Of a DNA stretch of 64,000 nucleotides, positions 26,278 to 34,435 are shown piece after piece (the first letter of the stretch is position 1; every line of letters starts with the position of its first letter). Under the pieces are notes generated by a model. That model had not been told where the DNA came from and made no database searches. It worked only from the letters and a program-made list of their open reading frames with translations. The stretch is taken from positions 310,001 through 374,000 of the forward strand of contig JBEKUJ010000001.1 of assembly GCA_049515135.1 (NCBI GenBank). Reading direction: 5' to 3'. Source of the stretch: Fen-1364 sp049515135. GTDB lineage: Bacteria; Spirochaetota; Spirochaetia; SZUA-6; Fen-1364. The position numbers were made by a program, and so were the translations under genes.

Positions 26278-26820
26278 TCAGCCGGACCACGTGTAGGTCT
26301 GTCCGTCGATGGTGTACGTGCCGGTGTAGGTATAAACACCTGTGCTGCCAGTGTAGTTGTAGGTAATATTCCAGCTGAAGGTGTACGGAGTTCCATCATA
26401 GGTTATGTTGAAGTTGCCATTGTACACTAGGCTTATGTTGCCTGAAGAAGAGTCCACGGTCATGACCATCGTTGCCGTACCCGAGTTGAAAACGACAGTA
26501 TCAGAGCCATACGTATAGCTGTAGCCGGTGAAAGTGATTGATACGTTGTATGTATTGGTGGTACCGCTAGTTGAGGTCGTATACGAAACCGAAAAGCCAT
26601 TCCCATTATAAGTAGTCTGCGCCGAAAGTCCTTTCCCGGGGTTGGTCCCTTTGACGCCCGACATTGCCGCCTGCAGTGCAGCCACTACATTTTTCGTTAT
26701 GGTCTGCGCCTGGGCGGGTGACGGCGGAGTGGATGATGACGCGCCGGGCTGGCTGCAGCTTGCCAGAAAAACCAGCGCAGCAAGACCGACTCCCAACAAG
26801 ATACGATGTACTGTTCTCAC
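26278..26820 (-). CDS. Small Tyr/Thr-rich lipoprotein
   Basis: 180 residues from a GTG preceded by AAGGAGG. Lipoprotein signal with lipobox FLASC (Cys about 22), a Ser/Pro linker, then a beta-strand-rich domain full of alternating Tyr, Thr, Ser and Asn (e.g. NVSITFTGYSYTYGSD). Codon use is much less GC-rich than in the flanking genes, suggesting recent acquisition or fast evolution. Function unknown; probably exposed on a membrane surface. Confidence 0.78.
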   Translation of the reverse strand: MRTVHRILLGVGLAALVFLASCSQPGASSSTPPSPAQAQTITKNVVAALQAAMSGVKGTNPGKGLSAQTTYNGNGFSVSYTTSTSGTTNTYNVSITFTGYSYTYGSDTVVFNSGTATMVMTVDSSSGNISLVYNGNFNITYDGTPYTFSWNITYNYTGSTGVYTYTGTYTIDGQTYTWSG

Positions 26821-26927
26821 AGGGTTTCCTCCTTACCTGTCTTTCATAGAGACCTTCAGATGGTCCCTTTCCATGCTATTCAAGATATAGCCCGGCATCG
26901 CAGCACGGCAACCTCGGGGACGGCTTT

Positions 26928-28451
26928 CTATATCATCCCGTCCCAGCTGTTTCTGACTCGCGCCTCTTTCGCCTCCTTTTCAGAGAACCAGTGCGTCGTC
27001 ACGCTCTTCAGCTCCGTGAAGAACCGCACGCCGTCAGTGCCCATCGTATGAAGGTCTCCGAAGAAAGATGCCTTGTGTCCGGTGAAGCCGAACATCGCCA
27101 GAGGAACGGGAATGCCGACGTTCACGCCCACCATCCCGGCGTGGGACCGGCGGGTGAACTCCCGAGCAAAGTAGCCGCTCTGCGTGTAGATCACGCTCCC
27201 GTTTCCGAACTCGCTCTCGTTCATCAGCTCCACGCCTTCCTCGAAGCTCTTCACGCGCTTGATGCAGAGCACCGGGCCGAAGATCTCGCGGTCCCCGACG
27301 CTCATCCCTTTCTTCACGTGATCGAAAAGCGTGGGCCCCAGGTAGAAGCCCTTCTCGTGCCCGGGCACGGTGACGTCCCTGCCGTCCAGGACCAGCTCTG
27401 CGCCTTCCTCGATGCCCTTCTCGATCCAGGAAATGACGCTCTGCCTGTGCTCCGCGTTGACCAGGGGACCCAGCTGGCTTGCCTTGTCATATGCGGGGCC
27501 GATTTTCTGGCCCTCCATCACCTTCACGAGCGCTTCGATGAGCTGGTCCGCAATGGCCTCTTCCACAACAGCCACGGGGAGCGCCATGCACCTCTCCCCG
27601 GCGCACCCGCAGGCGGAGTTCACGATCCCCTTCGCCGTGCGCTCAAGCGGCGCATCGCTCAACACGAGCGCGTGGTTCTTGGCCTCGGTCAGGGCCTGGA
27701 CCCTTTTTCCATTCGCGGCAGCCGTGGCGTAGATGTGCTTCCCCACAGAGGTGGAACCGACAAAGGAAATCCCTGCGACGTCCGGATGGGTGAGAAGGAT
27801 CTCCGCCTCCGCTCGCGAGCAGGTCACGAGGTTCAGGACGCCCGGAGGGAGACCTGCTTCCTGCCACATCTCCATGATGCGCATGGAGGAGCGCGGGACA
27901 AAGCTTGCTGCCTTGAGCACCATGGTGTTGCCGGTCGCGATGCACAGCGGCGCCATCCAGCCCATGGGGATCATGGCGGGAAAGTTCCACGGTGAGATTC
28001 CCGCAAACACGCCCAGGGGCTCCATGTACTGCGTGGTGTCGTAGCCGGGCGTTGCGTTCATGATTGCCGGGCCCTTCATGAGATGCGGCACCCCTGCCGC
28101 GTACTCCACCACCTCGATCACCTTCAGCACATCGCCCTGGGCCTCATCCCAGACCTTCCCATGCTCTTCCGCCACAAGGTGCGTCAGCTCGTCCACGTGC
28201 CTGTCGAGGATGCTTTTCATCCGGAAGAGCACCTGCGCCCTCTTGCTGGGTGGCATGTCCGCCCACGCCGGAAAGGCCGCCTTGGCTGCGGCGATGGCTG
28301 CCCTGACCTCTTCCGGTGTGCACTGGGGAGTGCGCGCCACCACTTCCCCGGTCGAGGGGTCGTAGCAGTCCATGTAACGATCGGTGGTCGAGGTCTTCCA
28401 CTCTCCGCCGACCCAGTATTTGAGTTTTTTCGGCTCGACAGCTGTTATCAT
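26928..28451 (-). CDS. iolA: CoA-acylating (methyl)malonate-semialdehyde dehydrogenase
   Basis: 507-residue aldehyde dehydrogenase that makes acetyl-CoA from malonate semialdehyde (or propionyl-CoA from the methyl form), the last step of inositol breakdown. The ATG at 28451 has AAGGAGG upstream. Features: cofactor segment GISPWNFPAMIPMGWMAP, the subfamily-specific GKNHA-like AKNHALVL (257-264) and the catalytic cysteine in GCAGERCMA (Cys288). Its start codon overlaps the stop of a small transaldolase-like remnant upstream (ATGA). Confidence 0.92.
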   Translation of the reverse strand: MITAVEPKKLKYWVGGEWKTSTTDRYMDCYDPSTGEVVARTPQCTPEEVRAAIAAAKAAFPAWADMPPSKRAQVLFRMKSILDRHVDELTHLVAEEHGKVWDEAQGDVLKVIEVVEYAAGVPHLMKGPAIMNATPGYDTTQYMEPLGVFAGISPWNFPAMIPMGWMAPLCIATGNTMVLKAASFVPRSSMRIMEMWQEAGLPPGVLNLVTCSRAEAEILLTHPDVAGISFVGSTSVGKHIYATAAANGKRVQALTEAKNHALVLSDAPLERTAKGIVNSACGCAGERCMALPVAVVEEAIADQLIEALVKVMEGQKIGPAYDKASQLGPLVNAEHRQSVISWIEKGIEEGAELVLDGRDVTVPGHEKGFYLGPTLFDHVKKGMSVGDREIFGPVLCIKRVKSFEEGVELMNESEFGNGSVIYTQSGYFAREFTRRSHAGMVGVNVGIPVPLAMFGFTGHKASFFGDLHTMGTDGVRFFTELKSVTTHWFSEKEAKEARVRNSWDGMI

Positions 28452-28579
28452 GTCGATCCTCCTTGTAGGTTCTGCCAAGCGGAAAGCTCGTCGATGGAGC
28501 AGGAGTCGTTCCACAGGGCTGTCGGGGTGGTGGATGTCATTTCGCGAAGCCGTGTGGTTGTGGTGGCTGTTTGCGGCAT
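28448..28579 (-). pseudogene. Remnant of a second transaldolase gene (43 codons)
   Basis: An open frame of 43 codons whose residues 9-32 align with the N-terminus of the transaldolase at 33305-34390: TRLREMTSTTP versus TRLRLMTRTTP, then LWNDSCSIDEL versus LWNDSCSLQEL. At DNA level an 18-base block is identical in both places. After SIDEL homology ends and the frame stops in the TGA that overlaps the iolA ATG. It looks like the 5' end of a duplicated transaldolase gene whose body was deleted, leaving its leader fused to iolA. It may still be translated and couple ribosomes onto iolA. Confidence 0.75.
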
Positions 28580-28657
28580 ACTCGGCGAGCCCCACGAGGT
28601 GGTAGCAGAAATATACCCATAGCGATATGCTTGGGCAAAAGAAAAGAGGAGATCGCC

Positions 28658-29494
28658 ATGATAGAGAGGCGTCGGTTCGCGCTGAACAGGATCACCTGCC
28701 CGTCGCTAGGCCTGGAGGACTTCTTTCGATTCGCTGCTGACCTCGGCTTTTCCAAGGTTGAGCTCCGAAACGACCTGCCCGGCGGCAAGGTCATCGACGG
28801 TCTCTCCGCCTCCCGGGCTGCGGCGTTGGCCCAGGCCAGCGGGGTTCACGTCATCACAATCAACGCCCTGCAGAAGTTCAACCTGAAGGCGGCGCGGCAG
28901 AAGGCTGCAGACGAGCTGGAAAGGCTCCTGGACCTGGCCGCGGAGATCCGCTGCCCTGCCATCGTGCTGTGCCCCAACAATGACGCCGCGGACGCGCGGG
29001 ACGCCCGCTCAAAGGTGGCAGAGACAGTGGAGGCGTTGAAGGCGTTCGGCCCCTCATTCATGAATAGGGGAATCCTGGGATACGTGGAGCCCCTGGGGTT
29101 CCATGAGTCGTCCCTTGCCTCCATCATCGTTGCTGCTGAGACAATCAGGAGCTCGGGCATGAGCTGCTACCGCACCGTCTATGACACCTTCCACCACTAC
29201 CTGGGACCGGATACGGAAAATGACATCGGGCCGCATTACCTGGTATCGAATACCGGACTGATCCATGTCTCGGGAGTGGAAGCGGGAATCCCCAAGGAAA
29301 AGTACCGCGACGAGCACCGTGTCCTCCCAGGCCCGAACGACAAGACATTCTGCAGGGAACAGATTGCCCATCACGATCGACTGGGTTATACCGGGGACAT
29401 CTCCTTCGAGCCGTTCTCCTCCGAGGTGCAGCGCATGAGCCGAAGCGATCTCGGAGCGGCGCTGAAAAAGAGCATCGAGCACCTTCAGGGATAG
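28658..29494 (+). CDS. Sugar-phosphate isomerase/epimerase family protein (IolI/IolH-like)
   Basis: 278-residue TIM-barrel protein of the xylose-isomerase-like fold. ATG at 28658 with AGAGGAG upstream. Starts with FALNRITCPSLGLEDFFRFA and contains the GYVEPLGF, TVYDTFHHYLG and GDISFEPFS segments that supply metal-binding Glu, Asp/His and Glu. Divergent from iolA in an inositol cluster, so an inosose isomerase role (IolI) or IolH-like role is likely; which one cannot be settled by eye. Confidence 0.82.
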   Translation: MIERRRFALNRITCPSLGLEDFFRFAADLGFSKVELRNDLPGGKVIDGLSASRAAALAQASGVHVITINALQKFNLKAARQKAADELERLLDLAAEIRCPAIVLCPNNDAADARDARSKVAETVEALKAFGPSFMNRGILGYVEPLGFHESSLASIIVAAETIRSSGMSCYRTVYDTFHHYLGPDTENDIGPHYLVSNTGLIHVSGVEAGIPKEKYRDEHRVLPGPNDKTFCREQIAHHDRLGYTGDISFEPFSSEVQRMSRSDLGAALKKSIEHLQG

Positions 29495-29503
29495 CGTATC
29501 CAC

Positions 29504-29536
29504 GGCCGGGCCTGGCCTTGCCAGGCCGCGCCGGCC
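29504..29536. terminator. GC hairpin between convergent genes
   Basis: Perfect 8-bp stem GGCCTGGC-ctt-GCCAGGCC (29509-29527), with outer GGCCGG/CCGGCC bases able to extend it. It sits between the isomerase gene and the permease gene that converge on it. No T-tract, so termination efficiency is uncertain. Confidence 0.5.
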
Positions 29537-30546
29537 TAGCTCCTGCGAATGTTCTTCCTCACGTCAATGGTTACCGCCACCACGATGATGATGGCGCGCG
29601 CAACCTGCTGGAAGTCCGCGGACACGTTCAGGAGGTCCAGGCCGTTCTTCATGACGCCAATGATGAGGGCGCCGATCAGCGTTCCTCCCGCGCTCCCCAG
29701 TCCGCCGGCAAGGCTTGTGCCGCCGATGACGGATGCAGCGATGGCGTCCAGCTCGTAGCCAAGGCCCAGTCCCGGCTGGCCGGAACCGATCCGTGCCGTC
29801 AGGACGATTGCCGCCACGGCCGCCAGAAAGCCCGCATACGTGTAGACAAGAATGAGGTAGCGGTTCGTCTTGATCCCAGAGACCACGGCAGCCTGCAAGT
29901 TGCTTCCCAAGGCATACGTGTAGCGGCCCCACAAGGTGTGCTGGAGTATGACGTAGGTGATCAGGACGCAGACAATGAGAACGATTGCAGGGTTGGGGAT
30001 GCCCAGGACGTCCCCCTGCCCAATGGCCTGGAACGCGTCGATAAGACTGCCGCGGGGGCGTCCCTGCGAATAGATGAAGGCCCACCCGCGGGCAAAGGTC
30101 ATCATGCCGAGGGTTGCGATAAAGGGTGGGATCTTGAGCCAGGCAATCATGCTGCCGTTGAGGAAGCCGATGGCAACTCCGACACCCAGGCCGATGAGGA
30201 GCACGGGAAAGATCGGCCAGGGGTGCCCTCCTTTCCACAGGCGGTCCATAGCATCAGCGCTCTGCATCAAGCTGGCCACGGCCACCGCGACAGCTGCCAC
30301 CACGGCGCCCGAGGAAAGGTCGATCCCAGCAGTGATGATGCACATCGTGACGCCCAGGGCGATGATCCCGATGACGCTGATCTGGCGCAGCACGTTCAGG
30401 AGGTTGTTGATCCGAAGGAACAGCCCGCCGGAGAGGATCGCGATCACGACGCAGAGTCCCACGAGGATCAGCAGGATGCTGTATTTGCTCATGAGCGACA
30501 GAACACGGGATTCCCTTCTTGGTGCCATCTTGACTGCTTCAATCAC
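29536..30546 (-). CDS. RbsC-type sugar ABC permease
   Basis: 336 residues, about ten helices, with GTG start preceded by GGAGG. Family landmarks are GVTMCIITAGIDLSSGAVVA and GGTSLAGGLGSAGGTLIGAL. Forms the channel of the importer with the RbsA-like ATPase and RbsB-like binding protein upstream. Location inside the inositol cluster suggests inositol or inosose uptake. Confidence 0.92.
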   Translation of the reverse strand: MIEAVKMAPRRESRVLSLMSKYSILLILVGLCVVIAILSGGLFLRINNLLNVLRQISVIGIIALGVTMCIITAGIDLSSGAVVAAVAVAVASLMQSADAMDRLWKGGHPWPIFPVLLIGLGVGVAIGFLNGSMIAWLKIPPFIATLGMMTFARGWAFIYSQGRPRGSLIDAFQAIGQGDVLGIPNPAIVLIVCVLITYVILQHTLWGRYTYALGSNLQAAVVSGIKTNRYLILVYTYAGFLAAVAAIVLTARIGSGQPGLGLGYELDAIAASVIGGTSLAGGLGSAGGTLIGALIIGVMKNGLDLLNVSADFQQVARAIIIVVAVTIDVRKNIRRS

Positions 30547-30566
30547 AGCGTGCCTCCGGTCATGTG

Positions 30567-32087
30567 CTAGTAGTAGTGAACTTCTTTGAACGTGCTCAGC
30601 GGCTCCCCTGTCGCCATGTGGAGGATCTTTTCCTGCGTTGCCTCGGCCCGACTGATCTCTCCGACCTTTTTCCCTTCGTGCATGACCATGATCCTGTCCG
30701 ACATGGCGAGGATCTCAGGCATCTCGGAGGAGATGAGGATGATGGCCTTCCCCTCCTTTGCGAGGTTGGACATGATCTTGTAGATCTCGCTCTTGGTGGC
30801 CACATCGATCCCCCGGGTCGGCTCGTCCAGGATCAGAAGACGCGGGACCGTCGCAAGCCAGCGCGACACAAGGACCTTCTGCTGGTTGCCGCCGCTCAGG
30901 TACATCACCAGCTGATCCAGGCTGGGCGTCTTGATCCGCAGCGTGCCCACGGCGTTGTCGCAGAGCTTTCGAAGCGCGCGGTGCCTGAGAAAAAGGGCGC
31001 TCAGGTTGTTGCGCAAGCTGGGCATGGTGATGTTGTCCCGAACCGAGAGGTTCAGGTACAGCCCGCTCCTCTTCCTGTCCTCGGTCAGGAAAGCAATGCC
31101 CTGCCGGATGGCGTCGTATGGGGTCTCGATCTTCACCGGCTTCCCGAGGACCTTCACCACGCCGGCTTGCCGAGGGGTGACGCCGAACAGGGATTCCATC
31201 ACCTCGGTCCTGCCGGCACCGATCAGGCCGGCCACCCCCAGGATCTCTCCTTCGTTCACGGAAAAGCTGATGTCATGGAAGTAGCCGCGCCGGGTGAGCC
31301 CCTCCACCTCGAGCACCGGCTTGCCGACCTCCGCTTTTTCCTTCTGGAAGAACTGATCGATGGTGCGGCCCACCATCATCTTGATCAGCTTCTCCCGGGT
31401 GAGGTTGACGCTGTCCTCCCGGCCCACGAACTCTCCGTCCCGGTAGACACTCACCTCGTCGGTGATGGAGAAAACCTCGTCCATCTTGTGCGTGATATAA
31501 ATCACTGCCACGCCGCGCTGCTTCAGGTCCTTGATGATGGAGAACAGGTGCCCGACTTCCTTTTCCGTCAAGGCGGAGGACGGCTCATCCATGATGATGA
31601 GGTCCGCTTTGCGGGAGACAGCCTCAGCAATCTCCACCAGCTGCATCTGGGCAACGCTGAGCCTTCCCATGATTTGCCGGGGGGTGAGATTGACCTTCAG
31701 ATCTTTGAGGATCCGCTCTGATTCCCGGTCGATGGCGCGGTGGTCGATCAAGCCCAGGCGATTCTTGATCTCACGGCCCAGAAAGATGTTCTGCGCCACA
31801 GTCATGTACGGGAGCGGGCTCATCTCCTGGTGGATCATGGCGATGCCCCGTGTAAGGGCATCATGGACGTTCTCGAAGCTCACCGGCTGGCCGCGCAGCC
31901 TGATGGTGCCCGAATCCTGCCTGTACAGGCCAATGGCGACCTTCATAAGCGTGGACTTGCCGGCCCCGTTCTCCCCCATGACGCCGTGAACCGTGCCCGA
32001 GCGCACATGGAGCTGCACGCCGTTCAGCGCATGCACACCGGGGAAGCTTTTGTGGATGCCTTCCATTTCCAGGATGAAATCGCTCAC
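30567..32087 (-). CDS. RbsA/MglA-type double ABC ATPase
   Basis: 506 residues comprising two ATPase halves. The first has Walker A GENGAGKST and Walker B LIIMDEPSSAL; the second has the degenerate Walker A GLIGAGRTE and signature LSGGNQQK with LILDEPTRGIDV, which is normal for this family. GTG start. Energises sugar import with the neighbouring permease. Confidence 0.93.
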   Translation of the reverse strand: MSDFILEMEGIHKSFPGVHALNGVQLHVRSGTVHGVMGENGAGKSTLMKVAIGLYRQDSGTIRLRGQPVSFENVHDALTRGIAMIHQEMSPLPYMTVAQNIFLGREIKNRLGLIDHRAIDRESERILKDLKVNLTPRQIMGRLSVAQMQLVEIAEAVSRKADLIIMDEPSSALTEKEVGHLFSIIKDLKQRGVAVIYITHKMDEVFSITDEVSVYRDGEFVGREDSVNLTREKLIKMMVGRTIDQFFQKEKAEVGKPVLEVEGLTRRGYFHDISFSVNEGEILGVAGLIGAGRTEVMESLFGVTPRQAGVVKVLGKPVKIETPYDAIRQGIAFLTEDRKRSGLYLNLSVRDNITMPSLRNNLSALFLRHRALRKLCDNAVGTLRIKTPSLDQLVMYLSGGNQQKVLVSRWLATVPRLLILDEPTRGIDVATKSEIYKIMSNLAKEGKAIILISSEMPEILAMSDRIMVMHEGKKVGEISRAEATQEKILHMATGEPLSTFKEVHYY

Positions 32088-32130
32088 AGCGCGCCGCTCC
32101 TTGCACAGGAAGTCGTGAGAACAAATCCAG

Positions 32131-32155
32131 GGGGCCGGGCTGTCCGCCCGGCCCC
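32131..32155 (-). terminator. Strong hairpin between binding-protein and ATPase genes
   Basis: A perfect 10-bp inverted repeat (GGGGCCGGGC paired to GCCCGGCCCC around a 5-base loop) lies between the stop of the binding-protein gene and the ATPase start, with no U-tract. Such hairpins commonly protect the upstream message and lower expression of the ATPase and permease relative to the abundant binding protein. Confidence 0.6.
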
Positions 32156-32169
32156 TGCCGCATTCTACC

Positions 32170-33093
32170 CTACTTCATGTATTTCTTGTAGTTGTCGTAG
32201 GTCACCGGTTCGAAGGGGATGGCCGTGAACGTAGGGACCATCTGATGCTTGAGCAGCTTCAAGGCGGTCTGAACGGCTCCGCGGCCCTGGGCTCCGCCGT
32301 TCTGGAACACGGTCATGTCGAGCCGCTTGTCCGCGATGTACTTCATGGCGTCTGAGGTAGCATCGACTCCCGTCACGATCACCTTGTCCTTCATGTGCTT
32401 CTCTTCCAGAACCAGCACCGCGCCGAGGGCCATCTCGTCGTTGTTGGCGATGATCGCGTCGAGCTTCACGTCGCCGGCAAGCCAGTTCTCCACCACTGTG
32501 ACGGCGGGATCTCTCTGGAAGTTGGCGGTCTGCTCGCGCACGACCTTTATGCCGGGGTACTTCGCCAGAACGTCTTTGGACCCCTGGGTGCGGCCGATCT
32601 GGGGCGCGCTTCCCATTGTGCCCATCAGGATGGCAACGTTGCCTTTACCGTTCAGCTTCTTCGCCACGAACTCGGCCTCGAGGCTGCCAGCAACCGTCTC
32701 AGGGGAAGCGACAGAAACAACCTTCCCGGCGACGAGAGCCGAGTCATCAGGCTTGCGGTTGAAATAGACCAGGGGAATGTTCGCGGCCAGGCATTCCTTG
32801 GTGATGTTCGGCGCAAGGGTCTGGTCGATGACGTGGATCAGGATGGCGTCCACGCCCTGCGTGATGAAGTTCTCGACCTGTTTGAGCTGTTCCTGCGGGT
32901 CCCGCTTCCCGTCAGCAGCGATGATGTCGATATTGTTCTTCGTCGCCTCATCGGTGAGCTGGTCCAGGGCGTACCGCATGAACACGTCATTGAAGTCTTC
33001 GATGGTGACGCCCATCTTCAACTTCGGGGCGGCGGTCGCGATGATGGGCACGGCCATCAGGGCCACCAGCGCAAACACAAGGATCTTCCGCAT
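32170..33093 (-). CDS. RbsB-type sugar/inositol ABC binding protein
   Basis: 307 residues; ATG at 33093 with AAGGAGGT upstream. Signal peptide (about 1-21, MRKILVFALVALMAVP, cleaved after ATA). A type I periplasmic binding fold with EDFNDVFMRYALDQL, DGKRDPQEQLKQVENFI and GVDAILIHVID, as in ribose/inositol-binding proteins. First gene of the importer with its own promoter and a LacI-type operator in the leader. Confidence 0.92.
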   Translation of the reverse strand: MRKILVFALVALMAVPIIATAAPKLKMGVTIEDFNDVFMRYALDQLTDEATKNNIDIIAADGKRDPQEQLKQVENFITQGVDAILIHVIDQTLAPNITKECLAANIPLVYFNRKPDDSALVAGKVVSVASPETVAGSLEAEFVAKKLNGKGNVAILMGTMGSAPQIGRTQGSKDVLAKYPGIKVVREQTANFQRDPAVTVVENWLAGDVKLDAIIANNDEMALGAVLVLEEKHMKDKVIVTGVDATSDAMKYIADKRLDMTVFQNGGAQGRGAVQTALKLLKHQMVPTFTAIPFEPVTYDNYKKYMK

Positions 33094-33124
33094 ACGCACC
33101 TCCTTGAGAATTTCGGCGTTCGCA

Positions 33125-33140
33125 ATGCAAACGCTTGCAT
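33125..33140. promoter_or_regulatory. LacI-family operator in the rbsB-like leader
   Basis: ATGCAA-acgc-TTGCAT is an inverted repeat of the LacI/GalR type, with a central CG. It lies between the promoter (33185-33213) and the start codon, so a bound repressor would block elongation as a roadblock. The sequence shares its core TGCAAAC and TTGCA with the palindrome over the LacI start at 40338-40351. Confidence 0.7.
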
Positions 33141-33150
33141 AGTGGGGCTT

Positions 33151-33172
33151 AAAAAAGCGGAAATACTTCCGC
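33151..33172 (-). terminator. Terminator-like hairpin in the importer leader
   Basis: On the minus strand GCGGAA-gtat-TTCCGC is followed directly by TTTTTT. It lies downstream of the promoter and upstream of the operator and the binding-protein gene, so it could attenuate the leader transcript. The stem is only 6 bp. Confidence 0.5.
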
Positions 33173-33184
33173 ATGGTGACAAAT

Positions 33185-33213
33185 AATAAAGCTCGTCTCT
33201 GGTCAGTTGTCAA
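33185..33213 (-). promoter_or_regulatory. Promoter of the importer operon
   Basis: Consensus TTGACA (33213-33208), 17-bp spacer and TTTATT (33190-33185) on the minus strand. It drives the rbsB-rbsA-rbsC-like genes independently of the upstream iol genes and leaves an ~85-base leader. Confidence 0.7.
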
Positions 33214-33245
33214 GAAAAAAAAGTCTTTCATAACATGCTATCCCG

Positions 33246-33299
33246 GTACGGCACATGGCCCGTGATAGCGCAGACCTTGTGCCGTACATGTCACGGCCC
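33246..33299 (-). repeat. Interleaved inverted repeats (possible RNA pseudoknot)
   Basis: Two inverted repeats alternate A-B-A'-B' just after the transaldolase stop. B/B' is a perfect 10-bp pair (TGTGCCGTAC at 33246-33255 and its complement at 33278-33287, read on the minus strand). A/A' is an 8-of-9 pair (33291-33299 with 33257-33265). The order lets the RNA form an H-type pseudoknot or two exclusive hairpins. Next to it lies the palindrome CCCGCGGG (33297-33304). Confidence 0.6.
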
Positions 33300-33304
33300 G
33301 CGGG

Positions 33305-34390
33305 CTAATCGGGGTTCGCAATCATGTGGTCCCGGATCAGAGCCACCAGGTCGTCAACGGCCTTGCAGAACTGGCGGAGCGTCCTGCGCGTTGAGCCGAA
33401 CGCATCGAACTCCTCAGGCTTCATGCCGCCTTCCGAGTTCGACCGCTGAAAGTCCTCGAACTTGCGCTCCAGCTCCTCAACGATCTCAGGAAGCACCGGG
33501 GTATCCATGCGGCAGCTCACCGCGACATCGGAATCGTTGAACCGCTTCTGCCATTCGAAAGGAGGAGAGATGACGACCTCGCCGCCAATGAACTCGCTCC
33601 AGTGCATATGATTGCGAAACGCCGCTGAAAGAAGGCGAAGGCGATACCCGCGCTCCTTGTAGATCCTGTACGCCTTCTTCATGACCGCAACGCCGGCCCA
33701 GTCCAGGATCCGCGGGTCTGCTATGATGCCCTTTTTCTCCGCCACAACCTTCAGCCAGTCATCCAGGCGGCCCACCATCAGAGTGCAGACCGGCCCCATG
33801 CGGCTGATGTCCTTTTTCTCCCTCTCGCGCCGTTTGAGGCCCCTCTCCACCGCCTCCGCCACCGCCAGCGCCTGCGGCAGCGTGAAGCTCACGGTGGCGT
33901 TGATGCTGATCCCCCGCCAGGTGGCCTCCTCGATGGCTTCGATCCCCGCTCGCGTCGCAGGGATTTTGACGATCATGTTCGGAGCCAGGGAATCGAAGTG
34001 GACCGCCTGCTCAACGATCGCCTTGGGATCCCGATACAGGCGCGGATCCGTCTGGATGGAAAGCCGGCCGTTCCTCCCCTTCTCCCTGTCGAAGGTGGGT
34101 TTCAGGAGCTCTGCAGCCTTCATGGACATCTCTTCCACGAGCCGCCAGGCCACCTCCCCTTCGGTGGCGCATGGCATTTCTGCTATGAGCTGGTCAATCC
34201 TGTCCTTCCAGAGGTTCCACTCCTTTTTCAGGACGGTGAGCACGATCACGGGGTTGCACGTGGCCCCCACGGCGCCGTTGTCCTGTATCGAGGTGCCAAG
34301 CTCCTGCAAGGAGCAGGAGTCGTTCCAGAGCACCGACGGGGTCGTGCGCGTCATGAGACGCAGCCGTGTTTCAGATCCTTTCTGGTTCAC
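33305..34390 (-). CDS. Transaldolase-family protein of the inositol cluster
   Basis: 361-residue class I aldolase of the transaldolase family. Schiff-base lysine is Lys142 in NMIVKIPAT; other landmarks are GATCNPVIV (42-50) and SINATVSF. GTG start at 34390 with AAGGAG upstream; a second possible start is MTRTTPSV at residue 13. It is embedded between iolE and the importer. It may channel triose or hexose phosphates, or act as an aldolase in place of the missing IolJ, which is a hypothesis. A truncated copy of its 5' end lies before iolA. Confidence 0.87.
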   Translation of the reverse strand: MNQKGSETRLRLMTRTTPSVLWNDSCSLQELGTSIQDNGAVGATCNPVIVLTVLKKEWNLWKDRIDQLIAEMPCATEGEVAWRLVEEMSMKAAELLKPTFDREKGRNGRLSIQTDPRLYRDPKAIVEQAVHFDSLAPNMIVKIPATRAGIEAIEEATWRGISINATVSFTLPQALAVAEAVERGLKRREREKKDISRMGPVCTLMVGRLDDWLKVVAEKKGIIADPRILDWAGVAVMKKAYRIYKERGYRLRLLSAAFRNHMHWSEFIGGEVVISPPFEWQKRFNDSDVAVSCRMDTPVLPEIVEELERKFEDFQRSNSEGGMKPEEFDAFGSTRRTLRQFCKAVDDLVALIRDHMIANPD

Positions 34391-34435
34391 GCATGTTCTC
34401 CTTGTATCGAAGCTGGCGCCCGTCGGGCGCCGAGA

